A DNA stretch of 64,000 nucleotides from Acidobacteriota bacterium. Its GTDB lineage: Bacteria > Acidobacteriota > UBA6911 > RPQK01 > JAJDTT01. Shown piece after piece: positions 7,529-16,263 of this stretch (its first letter is position 1; each line of letters begins with the position of its first letter). The stretch is from the NCBI GenBank assembly GCA_028874215.1, contig JAPPLF010000100.1, forward strand, positions 1 through 64,000, read 5' to 3'. Made by a program: the position numbers and the translations under genes. The notes beneath the pieces are model-generated. The model was not told the origin of the DNA. It did no database searches and saw nothing but the letters and a program-made list of their open reading frames with translations.

Positions 7529-9958
7529 ATGGACGATCATCCCGAGTCCGAGATCAAGTCGGAAGAATTCCAGCAGCCGCCCGGAGAGGCGGCCGGCCCG
7601 GAGCACGGGGACGGCGAGGGACTGGTCCTGGTCTCGGAGCTCCTGCCGGAAGAGATCCCCATCTTTCCCATGGCGGTCCGTCCCTTCTTCCCCGGCCTGC
7701 CGGTCCCCATGGAGTTGGGAGGCGACCAGTTGCGGCTGGTGGAGCATGCCATCGAAGCCTCGAACAAGACCTTGGGGCTGGTTCTGGTTCGCGATCCCGA
7801 AGGCAAGAGCTCTCCCGAGAATCTCCATCGAATGGGTGTGGCGGCCAAGATCGTCCAGGCGGGTCAGTCCGAGGACCACGAGGGGGCCCATCTGGTGATG
7901 AACTGCATCGAGCGGTTCGAGATCCGGGACGTCCGGTCGATCCCGGCCGGGATGGTGGCCCGGGTGGAATACCATCCGGCGCCGGGGCTGTCGGTCAATC
8001 CGGAGCTCAAGGCCTACTCCATGGCCATCGTCGCCACGCTCAAGGAACTGATCAAGCTGAATCCCCTCCAGTCGGAAGCGATCCGCATGTTCCTGAGCCG
8101 CTCCACCCTGGACGACCCGGGCCGGCTGGCCGACTTCTCCGCCAGTCTGACCACGGCCAGCGGCCAGGAACTGCAGAAGATCCTGGAGACTCTGGACGTC
8201 CGCCGGCGCATCGACCGGACCCTGGTCCTGCTGCGGAAGGAACTGGACCTGACCCGCCTCCAGAACAAGATCACCAAGCAGATCGAGAAGAAGATCTCCA
8301 GCCAGCAGAGGGAGTTCTTCCTGCGGGAGGAATTGAAGGCCATCAAGAAGGAGCTGGGCCTGGAGAAGGAGGGGAAGGACACCGAGGTCGAGAAGTTCCA
8401 GCGCCGGTTGCGCCGGTTGCAGCTGAACGAGGAGGCGGAAGATGCCATCGAGGACGAGATCCGGAAATTTCAGTTGCTGGAGGCCGCCTCTCCCGAGTAC
8501 GCGTTGACCCGAAACTATCTGGACTGGCTCACCATCCTCCCGTGGGGCCGGTTCAGCAAGGACTCGTTCAATCTGAAGCGGGCCAGGCGGGTCCTGAACC
8601 GGGACCACTACGGCCTGGAGGACGTCAAGGAGAGGATCCTGGAGTTCGTGGCCGTGGGCCGGATGAAGGGCGGCATCACCGGCTCCATCATCTGCCTGGT
8701 GGGTCCGCCCGGGGTGGGAAAGACCTCCATCGGACGGAGCATTGCCGCGGCGCTGAACCGGAAGTTCTACCGTTTCTCCCTGGGGGGGATGCGGGACGAG
8801 GCGGAGATCAAGGGGCACCGCCGGACCTACATCGGGGCCCTTCCGGGGAAGTTCATCCAGGCCATGAAGACGGCGGGAACCTCGAATCCGGTCATCATGC
8901 TGGACGAGATCGACAAGGTGGGCGCCTCCTTCCACGGCGACCCGGCGTCCGCGCTGCTGGAGGTCCTGGACCCGGAGCAGAACGAGTCCTTCCGGGACCA
9001 CTACCTGGACGTGCCCTTCGATCTCTCCCACGTCCTTTTCGTGACCACCGCCAACCAGATCGACACCATTCCCGGTCCTCTCCTGGATCGAATGGAGGTG
9101 ATCCGCCTTTCAGGCTATATCCTGGAGGAGAAACTGGAGATCGCGCGGCGTTTTCTGATTCCCAAGAACCTGGAGCACCACGGTCTCAAGAAGGGGCAGC
9201 TCAGGATCCATAAGCTGGCTCTGGCCCGCATCATCGACCACTATGCCCGGGAAGCCGGAGTGCGCGGCCTCGAGAACCAGATCAAGAAGATCATGCGCCG
9301 GGCGGCCGTGACTCTCTCCGAGAATGGCGACGGACCCGTCGTGGTCCTGAAAAGGCACGTGGAGGCCTACCTGGGGCATCCCCTCTACGAGGGAGACGAG
9401 ATCTTCGACTCGGCGCCCGGCGTCGTGACCGGACTGGCATGGACGAGCCGGGGCGGAGCAACGCTACAGGTGGAGGCCAGCGCCGTCGCCGCCAAGAACA
9501 AGGGGTTCAAGCAGACGGGTCAACTGGGCGACGTGATGGTGGAGAGCTCGGAATTGGCCTACTCCTACGTGAGGGCCCACGCGGCGGCGTTCGGGGGCGA
9601 GGCCGGTTACTTCGACCGCCACTTCATCCATCTCCACGTCCCCGCGGGCGCCACGCCCAAGGACGGTCCCTCGGCCGGAATCACCATGGCCACGGCACTG
9701 ATCTCCATGGCCACCGGCCGGACGGTCCGCAAGGGACTGGCCATGACGGGAGAGTTGACCCTGACCGGCCGGGTGCTGCCCATCGGCGGAGTCAAGGAGA
9801 AGGTCATCGCCGCGCGGCGGGCGGGATGCAGGACGCTCGTCTTTCCCGAGGAGAACGAGAAGGGCTTCCGGGACCTTCCCGACTATCTGAAGGAGGGCCT
9901 GGAGGTGCACTTCGCCCGGGAATACGAAGAGGTGTTCCGGGTCGCGTTTCAGGGCTGA
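7529..9958 (+). CDS. lon: ATP-dependent protease Lon
   Basis: At 809 residues the protein has the usual three-part Lon layout. An N-terminal substrate-recognition domain (about 40-240) precedes a coiled linker (QQREFFLREELKAIKKELG) and an AAA+ module with Walker A GPPGVGKT at 392-399 and Walker B near VIMLDEIDK. The C-terminal protease domain has the Ser715 (PKDGPSAG) and Lys758 (VKEKVIAA) dyad. Lon forms a soluble hexamer that degrades misfolded and regulatory proteins. A GAGAGG site precedes the ATG. The 215-base upstream gap includes an AT-rich stretch (GGATATTATACG, about 7482) that could serve as a promoter. It ends five bases before the convergent pseudogene at 9964. Confidence 0.97.
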   Translation: MDDHPESEIKSEEFQQPPGEAAGPEHGDGEGLVLVSELLPEEIPIFPMAVRPFFPGLPVPMELGGDQLRLVEHAIEASNKTLGLVLVRDPEGKSSPENLHRMGVAAKIVQAGQSEDHEGAHLVMNCIERFEIRDVRSIPAGMVARVEYHPAPGLSVNPELKAYSMAIVATLKELIKLNPLQSEAIRMFLSRSTLDDPGRLADFSASLTTASGQELQKILETLDVRRRIDRTLVLLRKELDLTRLQNKITKQIEKKISSQQREFFLREELKAIKKELGLEKEGKDTEVEKFQRRLRRLQLNEEAEDAIEDEIRKFQLLEAASPEYALTRNYLDWLTILPWGRFSKDSFNLKRARRVLNRDHYGLEDVKERILEFVAVGRMKGGITGSIICLVGPPGVGKTSIGRSIAAALNRKFYRFSLGGMRDEAEIKGHRRTYIGALPGKFIQAMKTAGTSNPVIMLDEIDKVGASFHGDPASALLEVLDPEQNESFRDHYLDVPFDLSHVLFVTTANQIDTIPGPLLDRMEVIRLSGYILEEKLEIARRFLIPKNLEHHGLKKGQLRIHKLALARIIDHYAREAGVRGLENQIKKIMRRAAVTLSENGDGPVVVLKRHVEAYLGHPLYEGDEIFDSAPGVVTGLAWTSRGGATLQVEASAVAAKNKGFKQTGQLGDVMVESSELAYSYVRAHAAAFGGEAGYFDRHFIHLHVPAGATPKDGPSAGITMATALISMATGRTVRKGLAMTGELTLTGRVLPIGGVKEKVIAARRAGCRTLVFPEENEKGFRDLPDYLKEGLEVHFAREYEEVFRVAFQG

Positions 9959-9963
9959 GCAGG

Positions 9964-11417
9964 TTAGCGGAACCGGATGGAGTAGAGGTCCGCGTCCTTC
10001 ATCACGAACCGCAGTTTCACGGGCTTTCCGGCGATCCGCCTCAGGGGATTGTCGGAAGTCGTGGCGGCCAGGTCGCGTTCCCAGCGGACGAAATACTCGA
10101 TCTCGTCTCCCCAGATCAAGGGAGACTCCTCCAAGCCGAAACTGGCAAGGGCCTGTCCCTGGGCGTCCTGGATCTCCACGTGAATGCTTCCGGCAGCCGA
10201 AGTGGCGAAGTTCAGCACTAGGTTGGAGCCTTCGAAGACCAGGGGCCTGGTCACGAACTCGCCGCCCCCATGACCCGCGTGCATGGAGACGAAACCGTCG
10301 GTGCGCAGCACCATCCGCTCCAGGTAGATGCTGGGGGCCTTGTAGTTGCGAAGCATGTAGAGGGAGAGTTCGTCGGGAGCGGTGGCCACCGTCCCCGCAG
10401 CCAGGAGATTGTTCCGGTTGAGCCAGTTTCTGGGGTCCCGGCCGGGCCGGACGAAAGCTTCCAGGAAGCGGTGCCAGTGATAGCCGTCACGGCTGGACAT
10501 GAGCACCACATCCGAAATACCTGGCCGGGGAGAGTCGGGGTAGTGGTTGCGCCAGGGATGAAAACGCTTGGGGAAGCCCAGGAAGATATGGGGAGCCCGG
10601 ATGTACGGGGCCGTGCCGTTGGTGTAGAGGTGCTCCAGCGGCGCGTCCCCGAAATCGCCCCATTCTCCGGGGGTCCAGTTCAGGAAGTCGTCGGACTCGG
10701 CGATCTTGATGGTGCGGACGCCTTCGGTAAAGTCGCGGTAGATGGCCAGATAACGGCCCCGCGCGTGATCCCAGACCGGGATGTTCAGGGAATCGAAGGC
10801 TCCGTCGCTGATGACCGGCTCTTCCTGCATCTTCTCCCAACGGAATCCGTCCGCTGACTTGAGAGCCAGCAGGGGGCCTCCGCACAGGGCCTTGAAGCGT
10901 TCCGCTTCCGGGACTCCCGGTTTGGGGTCGAGCATTGGCGCCAGGTTGTGAGTGCCCTGCCGGTCCAGACGATGTTGTTGTCCCGGGAGCCGTTGAACTC
11001 GTGGATGCCGACGGAGGGGCGTTCCCAGCGAATTCCGTCGGAACTCACCAGGACACACCCGAACTCGGGATGTTTCGGGATCACTTCCTCACCCGCTTCC
11101 AGCATGGAGGGAGGCGTCGCCGTGGGGTCGCTGCTGCCCCGGTAGTACATGAGATAGCGGTCGCCGTCCCGGAACACGGTGGTGTAAAAGCAGGTGTTGC
11201 CCTCCCAGGGCTTGTTGAGCTCCAGAAACTTGCCCGCCGAAACGGGAGCATGAAGGCGCTTCGTCAACCCCTTGGTCCGTTCGATCAGGAAGTCGTCGAC
11301 GAACAGTTCCAGCCGGGACCCCAACTGCAATGGTTCGTGGCCCTCCGCCTCCAGCGGCGCTGTTGCGTTGCCGACGATCAGGCCGATCAGGGACAAGAGA
11401 GTGAAAACTCGCACCAT
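9964..11417 (-). pseudogene. Secreted five-bladed-propeller glycosidase-like protein, frameshifted
   Basis: Two overlapping minus-strand frames encode one protein. The first (from 11417, signal peptide MVRVFTLLSLIGLIVGNATA) runs well to NNIVWTG. The second picks up with THNLAPMLDPKPG and ends at 9964. One missing G in the run equivalent to plus-strand 10955-10957 restores NNIVWTGRGTHNLAP, which reads as continuous family sequence of about 484 residues. The repeated pattern of FxxDGxRW and SxDGxxWxR motifs is that of GH32/GH43-like propellers found in polysaccharide degraders. An AAGGAGG site precedes the ATG. Either the gene is broken or the base was lost in sequencing or assembly; the otherwise clean reading of both halves leaves the second option open. 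Confidence 0.8.
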
Positions 11418-11487
11418 GTGGCACCTCCTTGGATCTTCCGGAGCATAGCAAAGGGCCGGATTCCGGTAAATCGCGGTTGCAAGACCG

Positions 11488-12315
11488 TTAGCTGCGATTC
11501 GGAGAGTGCTGGTCCCGCCGAGTGGGAATGGGATTGGACTTCAGCTCCAGGGTCAGGTCGACCAGGCCCTGCACGGCCGCTTCCAGGAACTTCTCTCCCT
11601 TCTCCAGCGTCGCCAGTGTGGCGTCACCCATGACGCCGCTGGGCGTGAGAGCGCTCCAGTAGGGCATCAGGTTGGCGGAGGCGCTTCCGGCGATGCCGCC
11701 CGACAGCAGGTCGAACCGAAAGCTGGACGACATGGGGGAGCGCTCGTCGACGGCTTTCTCCATCTGCACCAGCTCGGGCTTGAGCGCCAGATAGAGAGAG
11801 GTCTCGAACTCACAGGCGTGGGAAGTTCCGCCGAAGTCCGACTCCCTGATTTCCCGGCCCACTTCCTTGACCTTGCCCAGGCCCCAGTGATTCACCGAAG
11901 CGCAAAGGATGCGGCCTTCGTGCTCCAGGATGGTGAGCCGGGCCGCCAGGTCCAGGGGGGAGGTGTTGGATCCGTGGCCGTTGACGATGAGGATCCTCCG
12001 GAATCCGTGGTGGGCCAGGCTGCTGCAGACGTTCTTCACGTAGCGGATGAAGACGTCCCAATCGATGGTCAGGGTCCCGTGAAAATCCATGTGGTGGGGG
12101 CTGTAGCCGTGGGTGACGGCGGGCGCCAGGACCGCCTCATCGGGGATTCTGGCCACGGCCCGCTCGCAGATCTCGGTGCAGAGTCGAACGTCAACGTCCA
12201 CCGGGAGGTGGGGGCCATGGTCCTCATAAGTCGCCACCGGCAGGACCGCAACCCGGTCGCAGTCGGCCGCTTCCTTGATCTCATACCAGATCATCTCGGC
12301 AAATCGATATTTCAT
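11488..12315 (-). CDS. Creatininase-family amidohydrolase
   Basis: This 275-residue enzyme has the creatininase/formamide-hydrolase signatures: EDHGPHLPVDVDV near residue 33 (metal Glu, His, Asp), NGHGSNTSPL near residue 115, and a final Glu in SHACEFETSL. Relatives open cyclic amides or hydrolyse formamides in cofactor and creatinine metabolism; the substrate here is unknown. I start at the ATG at 12315 because AAGGAGGACGAG lies immediately upstream. The longer frame from 12561 runs into the divergent nitrilase gene and lacks family sequence in its extra 82 residues. Confidence 0.9.
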   Translation of the reverse strand: MKYRFAEMIWYEIKEAADCDRVAVLPVATYEDHGPHLPVDVDVRLCTEICERAVARIPDEAVLAPAVTHGYSPHHMDFHGTLTIDWDVFIRYVKNVCSSLAHHGFRRILIVNGHGSNTSPLDLAARLTILEHEGRILCASVNHWGLGKVKEVGREIRESDFGGTSHACEFETSLYLALKPELVQMEKAVDERSPMSSSFRFDLLSGGIAGSASANLMPYWSALTPSGVMGDATLATLEKGEKFLEAAVQGLVDLTLELKSNPIPTRRDQHSPNRS

Positions 12316-12399
12316 CTCGTCCTCCTTCCGATTCAGATGCCCAATACCGGATTCCACCACCGGACAGGACTCGGTATCAAGAGTCGTTTCTTCACCGTC

Positions 12400-12412
12400 G
12401 TAGTAGACTGGG
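12400..12412 (+). promoter_or_regulatory. GTAGTAGACTGGG upstream motif, copy 1
   Basis: This motif ends 25 bases before the ATG of the nitrilase-family gene. The same motif, with at most one change, occurs at 24486 and 56668 at nearly the same distance from a start. TAGACT inside it fits a -10 hexamer. No good TTGACA-like -35 is visible at normal spacing. Confidence 0.45.
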
Positions 12413-12437
12413 TGCGAACGAACAGTGGAGGATCCCC

Positions 12438-13487
12438 ATGACCAACTCGAGCGCCCGGCTTCCGTTCTTCTCCTTGTTTCCCCTGGCCATGTTCGGATGC
12501 ACCTCACAGGAGCAGTCCCCCCGGACCGAGCCTGGAATCGTCCAGGCCAGCGCTCCCGCACCGGCTGCGGCCGCGGATGTGAAACCTCTTCCCAACAAGA
12601 CCCGGTCCGGACCCATCGTCTACACCAAGATCGGCATCGTCACCATGGACGCCAAGCCCTGGGAATTGGAATACAACTACGGACGCCTCGAGTCGTACGT
12701 CCGGGAGGCCGCCCGCAGGGGAGCGGAAGTGGTGGTGGCGCCCGAGGCGGTCCTGGACGGTTACGTCTGCTACGCCGCTCCCGACGTGACGCGGGAGCGG
12801 ATGATGGAGGTGGCCCAGAGCGTGCCCGACGGGCCGTACATCGTGCGGGCGCGGCGGCTCTCCCGGGAGCTGGGAATCTACCTGGTCTTCGGGTTCCTGG
12901 AACGGTCGGGGCAGGAGATGTTCAACAGCCTGGTCATGACCGATCCCCAAGGGGAAATCCTGGCCAAATACAGCAAGATCCACGTGGGGGGCGAGTCCTA
13001 CATCACGCCGGGACGTGAGTTGAAGCCGTTCGATACGCCGCTGGGACGAATCGGCTTCCTCATCTGCATGGACCGCACGGTTCCCGAGAACATCCGGACC
13101 CTGGGAGTCCAGGGAGTGGAAACGGTCTTTCTCCCCATGGACGGAGGGGGAGGACCCGAAAACACCAAGAGAATGGCCCGGTACGCCCGTGAGAACGGTT
13201 GCTGGATCATCATCGCCAACACCTGGAGCGCGGCCATCATCAGTCCCCGCGGCGACGTGCGCCTGGAGAAGTACGAGAACGAGATGGTGAGCATCGGCCG
13301 GGTGACCCCATGGGAGGTCCCCCGGGGACTGGACCGGGGCTCCATGATCAAACGCCGGCCCGATCTGTACGGACCCCTCCTGAAGTCGTACGAACCGGTG
13401 CGCTGGTATGACGACGAGGGCTATCCCACGGCTTGGGCCGAGTCGCAGAGGGCCAAGCACCGCCAGGACATCAGCACCTCCAAGTAA
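12438..13487 (+). CDS. Carbon-nitrogen hydrolase (nitrilase superfamily), probable lipoprotein
   Basis: The 349-residue protein carries the nitrilase Glu-Lys-Cys triad: E103 in APEAVLDG, K180 in YSKIHVGG and C210 in LICMDRTVPE. It begins with a hydrophobic segment ending in MFGC, a passable lipobox, so it may be exported and lipid-anchored; a low-complexity linker rich in Pro and Ala follows. Family members hydrolyse nitriles, amides or carbamoyl groups. GTGGAGG precedes the start at a good distance. The next gene, an amino-acid permease, follows almost without a gap, suggesting co-transcription and a link to uptake of a nitrogen compound. Confidence 0.88.
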   Translation: MTNSSARLPFFSLFPLAMFGCTSQEQSPRTEPGIVQASAPAPAAAADVKPLPNKTRSGPIVYTKIGIVTMDAKPWELEYNYGRLESYVREAARRGAEVVVAPEAVLDGYVCYAAPDVTRERMMEVAQSVPDGPYIVRARRLSRELGIYLVFGFLERSGQEMFNSLVMTDPQGEILAKYSKIHVGGESYITPGRELKPFDTPLGRIGFLICMDRTVPENIRTLGVQGVETVFLPMDGGGGPENTKRMARYARENGCWIIIANTWSAAIISPRGDVRLEKYENEMVSIGRVTPWEVPRGLDRGSMIKRRPDLYGPLLKSYEPVRWYDDEGYPTAWAESQRAKHRQDISTSK

Positions 13488-13491
13488 GCCG

Positions 13492-14904
13492 GTGCCGACC
13501 CCGTCCGCGAAAGATCACGAACCCTCCGCGCCGAGCCTGCGCCGGGCCCTGGGACCGGGCATGGCTCTGGCCATCGTGGTGGGAAACGTCATCGGTTCGG
13601 GAATCTTCCTGAAACCGGGAAGCATCGCCGCCGAAGCCGGCGACTTCCGCCTGATCCTGTCGGCCTGGCTTGTGGGCGGGGCCGTCTGTGTCCTGGGCGC
13701 CCTCTGCTTTTCGGAGCTGGCCGCCATGCTGCCCCGCACCGGGGGCCTGTACGCCTTTCTCAAGGAGGCCTACGGAAAACCCGCCGGCTTCCTCTTCAGT
13801 TGGAACGAGTTTCTCTTCAACCGCCCCGCCAGCATCGGCGCCCTGTCGGTGGCCTTCGCGGGCGCTCTCGGTCTCACCATGGGCAGGACCCTGACTCAAC
13901 TGGAGACCATCCTCCTTGCCCTGGGCCTCATCCTGCTTTTGACCTGGGTCAACATCCGGGGCGTCCTCTGGGGTGGATGGGTGCAGGGGGGCACGACTCT
14001 GGTCAAGGCCTCGTTCCTGGGCCTGGTGGCGCTGCTGCCGTTTCTCATGGCCCCGATCACCGAGACCGGGATCGACTGGGCCAACTACAGCTCCAGAGTG
14101 GAGCCCTCAGGCGACATGGCGGGTGGGACCCGCTTCGGCCTGGTGCTGCTCTCGGTCATGTGGGCCTACAACGGCTGGCACGGGATCACGCCGGTGGCCG
14201 AGGAGGTCCGGGACCCGGAACGCAACATTCCCAGGGCCATGATCGGCGGCGTCGGTGTGCTGATCGTGCTCTACGTCTCGGCCAATATCGCCTATCACGG
14301 GGTGCTCTCGATGGACGAGATGGCCGCGGCGGGACCCCACGCGGCCGAGACCATGGTGGCGGCCCTGCTGGGGCCGTTCGGCGCCGCGGCCATGGCGGCC
14401 GTCGTCATGTGCAGCACCTTCGGAGGGATCAATAGCAATCTGCTTCTGTCCACGCGGGTCCCGTTCGCCCTGGGCCGGGACCGCCTCCTGGCGCCCGTCT
14501 TGGGAACGGTCCACGCCGCCTACCGGACTCCCTTCGTCGCCATCATCGTGCAGGCTGGTATGGCGTCGCTCCTGGTGATCGTCTCCGGCCTGCTCATCGA
14601 ATTCCTGGGCTGGTCGGGAGAGAAGACCATCTTCCAGATCCTCACCGACTTCATCATCTTCGCCAACAGCATCTTCTACGTCCTGGCCGCGGCCGCACTC
14701 TTCGTCCTGCGCCGAAAGCGGCCCAACTGGAACCGGCCTTACCGAACCTGGGGGTATCCCGTCGTTCCGGTGCTCTATCTTTGCTTCTACTTCTGGTTCC
14801 TGACCCAGGTGTACCTGGGAAAACCCTTCGAGGCCAGCGCGGGCGTCGTCCTCATCAGCACGGGAATTCCTGTCTACTGGATCTTGCGCCGGAGTCGCCG
14901 CTGA
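13492..14904 (+). CDS. APC-superfamily amino-acid permease
   Basis: This hydrophobic protein of about 470 residues has twelve predicted membrane segments. It opens with the APC signature GMALAIVVGNVIGSGIFLKPG, shown here across residues about 24-44, where GSGIF is the substrate-binding unwound helix. The sequence resembles the LAT-like group of amino-acid antiporters. I start at the GTG at 13492, five bases after the nitrilase stop. An upstream ATG at 13408 would overlap that gene by 80 bases with non-hydrophobic, unconserved sequence. No strong ribosome site is present, so translational coupling to the upstream gene is likely. Confidence 0.9.
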   Translation: MPTPSAKDHEPSAPSLRRALGPGMALAIVVGNVIGSGIFLKPGSIAAEAGDFRLILSAWLVGGAVCVLGALCFSELAAMLPRTGGLYAFLKEAYGKPAGFLFSWNEFLFNRPASIGALSVAFAGALGLTMGRTLTQLETILLALGLILLLTWVNIRGVLWGGWVQGGTTLVKASFLGLVALLPFLMAPITETGIDWANYSSRVEPSGDMAGGTRFGLVLLSVMWAYNGWHGITPVAEEVRDPERNIPRAMIGGVGVLIVLYVSANIAYHGVLSMDEMAAAGPHAAETMVAALLGPFGAAAMAAVVMCSTFGGINSNLLLSTRVPFALGRDRLLAPVLGTVHAAYRTPFVAIIVQAGMASLLVIVSGLLIEFLGWSGEKTIFQILTDFIIFANSIFYVLAAAALFVLRRKRPNWNRPYRTWGYPVVPVLYLCFYFWFLTQVYLGKPFEASAGVVLISTGIPVYWILRRSRR

Positions 14905-14944
14905 CTTGACTACCACTGAAGCCAAGTAGGAGACAGCCCTGCCA

Positions 14945-15232
14945 ATGAAGAATCCACCCCATCCGGGCCGCATTGTCCGGCAGGATTGTATCGATCCCCT
15001 GGAACTGACCGTGACCCGGGCAGCCGAACTTCTCCGTGTGAGGCGTCAGACTCCGAGCAATCTGGTCAATGAGAAGGCGGGTATTTCTGCCGAAATGGCC
15101 ATCCGTCTTGAGCAGCTCGGATGGTCCACGGCGGACCACTGGATGAGGTTGCAGGCCACCTGCACTCTCGCCCAAGCACGCCGTACCCAGGACCGGATCA
15201 AGGTTGAGCGCTACGAGCCGCATCCCGTCTGA
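14945..15232 (+). CDS. higA: HigA-type antitoxin (XRE family), no toxin beside it
   Basis: This 95-residue protein begins MKNPPHPGRIVRQDCIDPL, the normal opening of HigA antitoxins. A helix-turn-helix follows (TRAAELLRVRRQTPSNLVN) with the GISAEMAIRLE and LAQARR segments of the family. A higB toxin normally precedes higA with a short gap, but only 40 bases separate this gene from the permease and none encodes a toxin. It may be an orphan regulator or the survivor of a decayed module. Confidence 0.85.
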   Translation: MKNPPHPGRIVRQDCIDPLELTVTRAAELLRVRRQTPSNLVNEKAGISAEMAIRLEQLGWSTADHWMRLQATCTLAQARRTQDRIKVERYEPHPV

Positions 15233-15249
15233 GATCAGGACTACGGTGA

Positions 15250-15438
15250 TCAGCGAGCGGACCGTTTGGGGGACGGGAACGTGACTGTCCCTTGCGCCTG
15301 TCCCTTGCGCCTGACATGCTCCGCAGCCGGATCTTCGACGATTCGACAAGGAAGCGGTGTTTCACCACGCACGTGGGTAAGTACCTCTTCCAAGGCCTCT
15401 TCCACCTCGCGTCCCACTCGGGTGTGCTGAGTCGCCAT
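15250..15438 (-). pseudogene. Truncated antitoxin-like helix-turn-helix gene
   Basis: This 62-codon frame has a good GAGGAG site and starts MATQHTRVGREVEEALEEV, continuing to DPAAEHVR. That resembles the N-terminal arm of small HTH antitoxins whose DNA-binding part should follow. Instead the frame runs into a tandem 13-base repeat and stops, so the helix-turn-helix is missing. It sits 12 bases after the PhyH stop on the same strand. The family assignment is from memory of the N-terminal pattern and is tentative. Confidence 0.45.
15286..15311. repeat. Tandem 13-base repeat with adjacent short palindrome
   Basis: TGTCCCTTGCGCC occurs twice head to tail. Just before it, GGGAC at 15270 and GTCCC at 15287 can pair around an ACGT centre. 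This small repeat unit marks the point where the antitoxin-like reading frame loses similarity, and may be a REP-like or insertion scar. Confidence 0.5.
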
Positions 15439-15450
15439 CGGTACTTCTCC

Positions 15451-16263
15451 TCATGCAACCCAGTGGCGAAAGAGCGGCTTCACGTTCTCCGGCAATCCGT
15501 CGTAGACGTGCTGGGGCACGGGAACGACGACGTTGTCCATGATTCCGGTCTCGTCCACCATCCGGGTTCGCTCCACGGAACCCGGCATCAGGACGTCGAG
15601 ATTCAACCACCAGGGCGCGAACCGCACGGCCATGCCCACGCGCGCCTTGTCGCTCACGTTGTGGGAGATGGCGTGCCAAAGCCGGCTGTCGAAAAGCAGG
15701 ACGCTGCCCGCGTCGCCGGTGGCCCGGATCTCGCTAGGAAAAGTTGCCATGGGGTCGACCCCGATGTCGCCGGTGGGGTTGTTGGGGTGGCGGTGGCTGC
15801 CCGGCACGATGATGGTGGCTCCCGTCTCCTCGGTGAAGGGGGAGAGCATCCAGAGCGTGGTCAGGTGCTGCACCGCGTCGGCGTAGGGGGCGGGGATGTG
15901 ACCCGCGTTGAGTTGATTGAAGGGCCAGTCGGCGTGGAGCTTCCCCCTTTGGTTTCCCGGATAGCTGATGTGGGCGGTGGTGAAGGAGATCCGGTAGTGG
16001 GGTCCGAAGAGGGACTCGGCCACCCCCAGGAGGCGCGGGTCGGCCAGGTAGGGCGCGAACGACTGGTCGAAGGCAAGGAGTCCCTTTCGGCTGCCCAGTC
16101 CCTGGATGTTCTCTCCGGTTCCGTGCCGGGCTACCGTCTCCTCCACGTGTCGGCAGATCCCTCCGACCCGGTCCGCGGGAATGACGTCCTCCAAGACGTA
16201 AAAGCCCTGCAGATCCAGGTGCATGAGCGCTTGCCGGACGATTTGTTCCGTCTCTTGTGTCAT
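15451..16263 (-). CDS. Phytanoyl-CoA dioxygenase (PhyH) family protein
   Basis: This 270-residue Fe(II)/2-oxoglutarate oxygenase shows the iron facial triad. His and Asp are in LHADWPF, and the distal His is in SRLWHAISHN. An Arg suited to 2-oxoglutarate follows (RVGMAVRFAPWW). Relatives hydroxylate small molecules, halogenated intermediates or lipids; the substrate is unknown. The ATG overlaps the stop of the Ldh-type gene by four bases, which indicates translational coupling. It is the last complete gene of the minus-strand operon that starts at the cupin. Confidence 0.9.
   Translation of the reverse strand: MTQETEQIVRQALMHLDLQGFYVLEDVIPADRVGGICRHVEETVARHGTGENIQGLGSRKGLLAFDQSFAPYLADPRLLGVAESLFGPHYRISFTTAHISYPGNQRGKLHADWPFNQLNAGHIPAPYADAVQHLTTLWMLSPFTEETGATIIVPGSHRHPNNPTGDIGVDPMATFPSEIRATGDAGSVLLFDSRLWHAISHNVSDKARVGMAVRFAPWWLNLDVLMPGSVERTRMVDETGIMDNVVVPVPQHVYDGLPENVKPLFRHWVA

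Noticed and set aside
13408-13491. ATG start 84 bases upstream for the amino-acid permease
   Set aside because: It overlaps the nitrilase gene by 80 bases and adds a Pro/Ser/Arg-rich stretch not typical of permeases. The GTG at 13492 directly after the stop is simpler.
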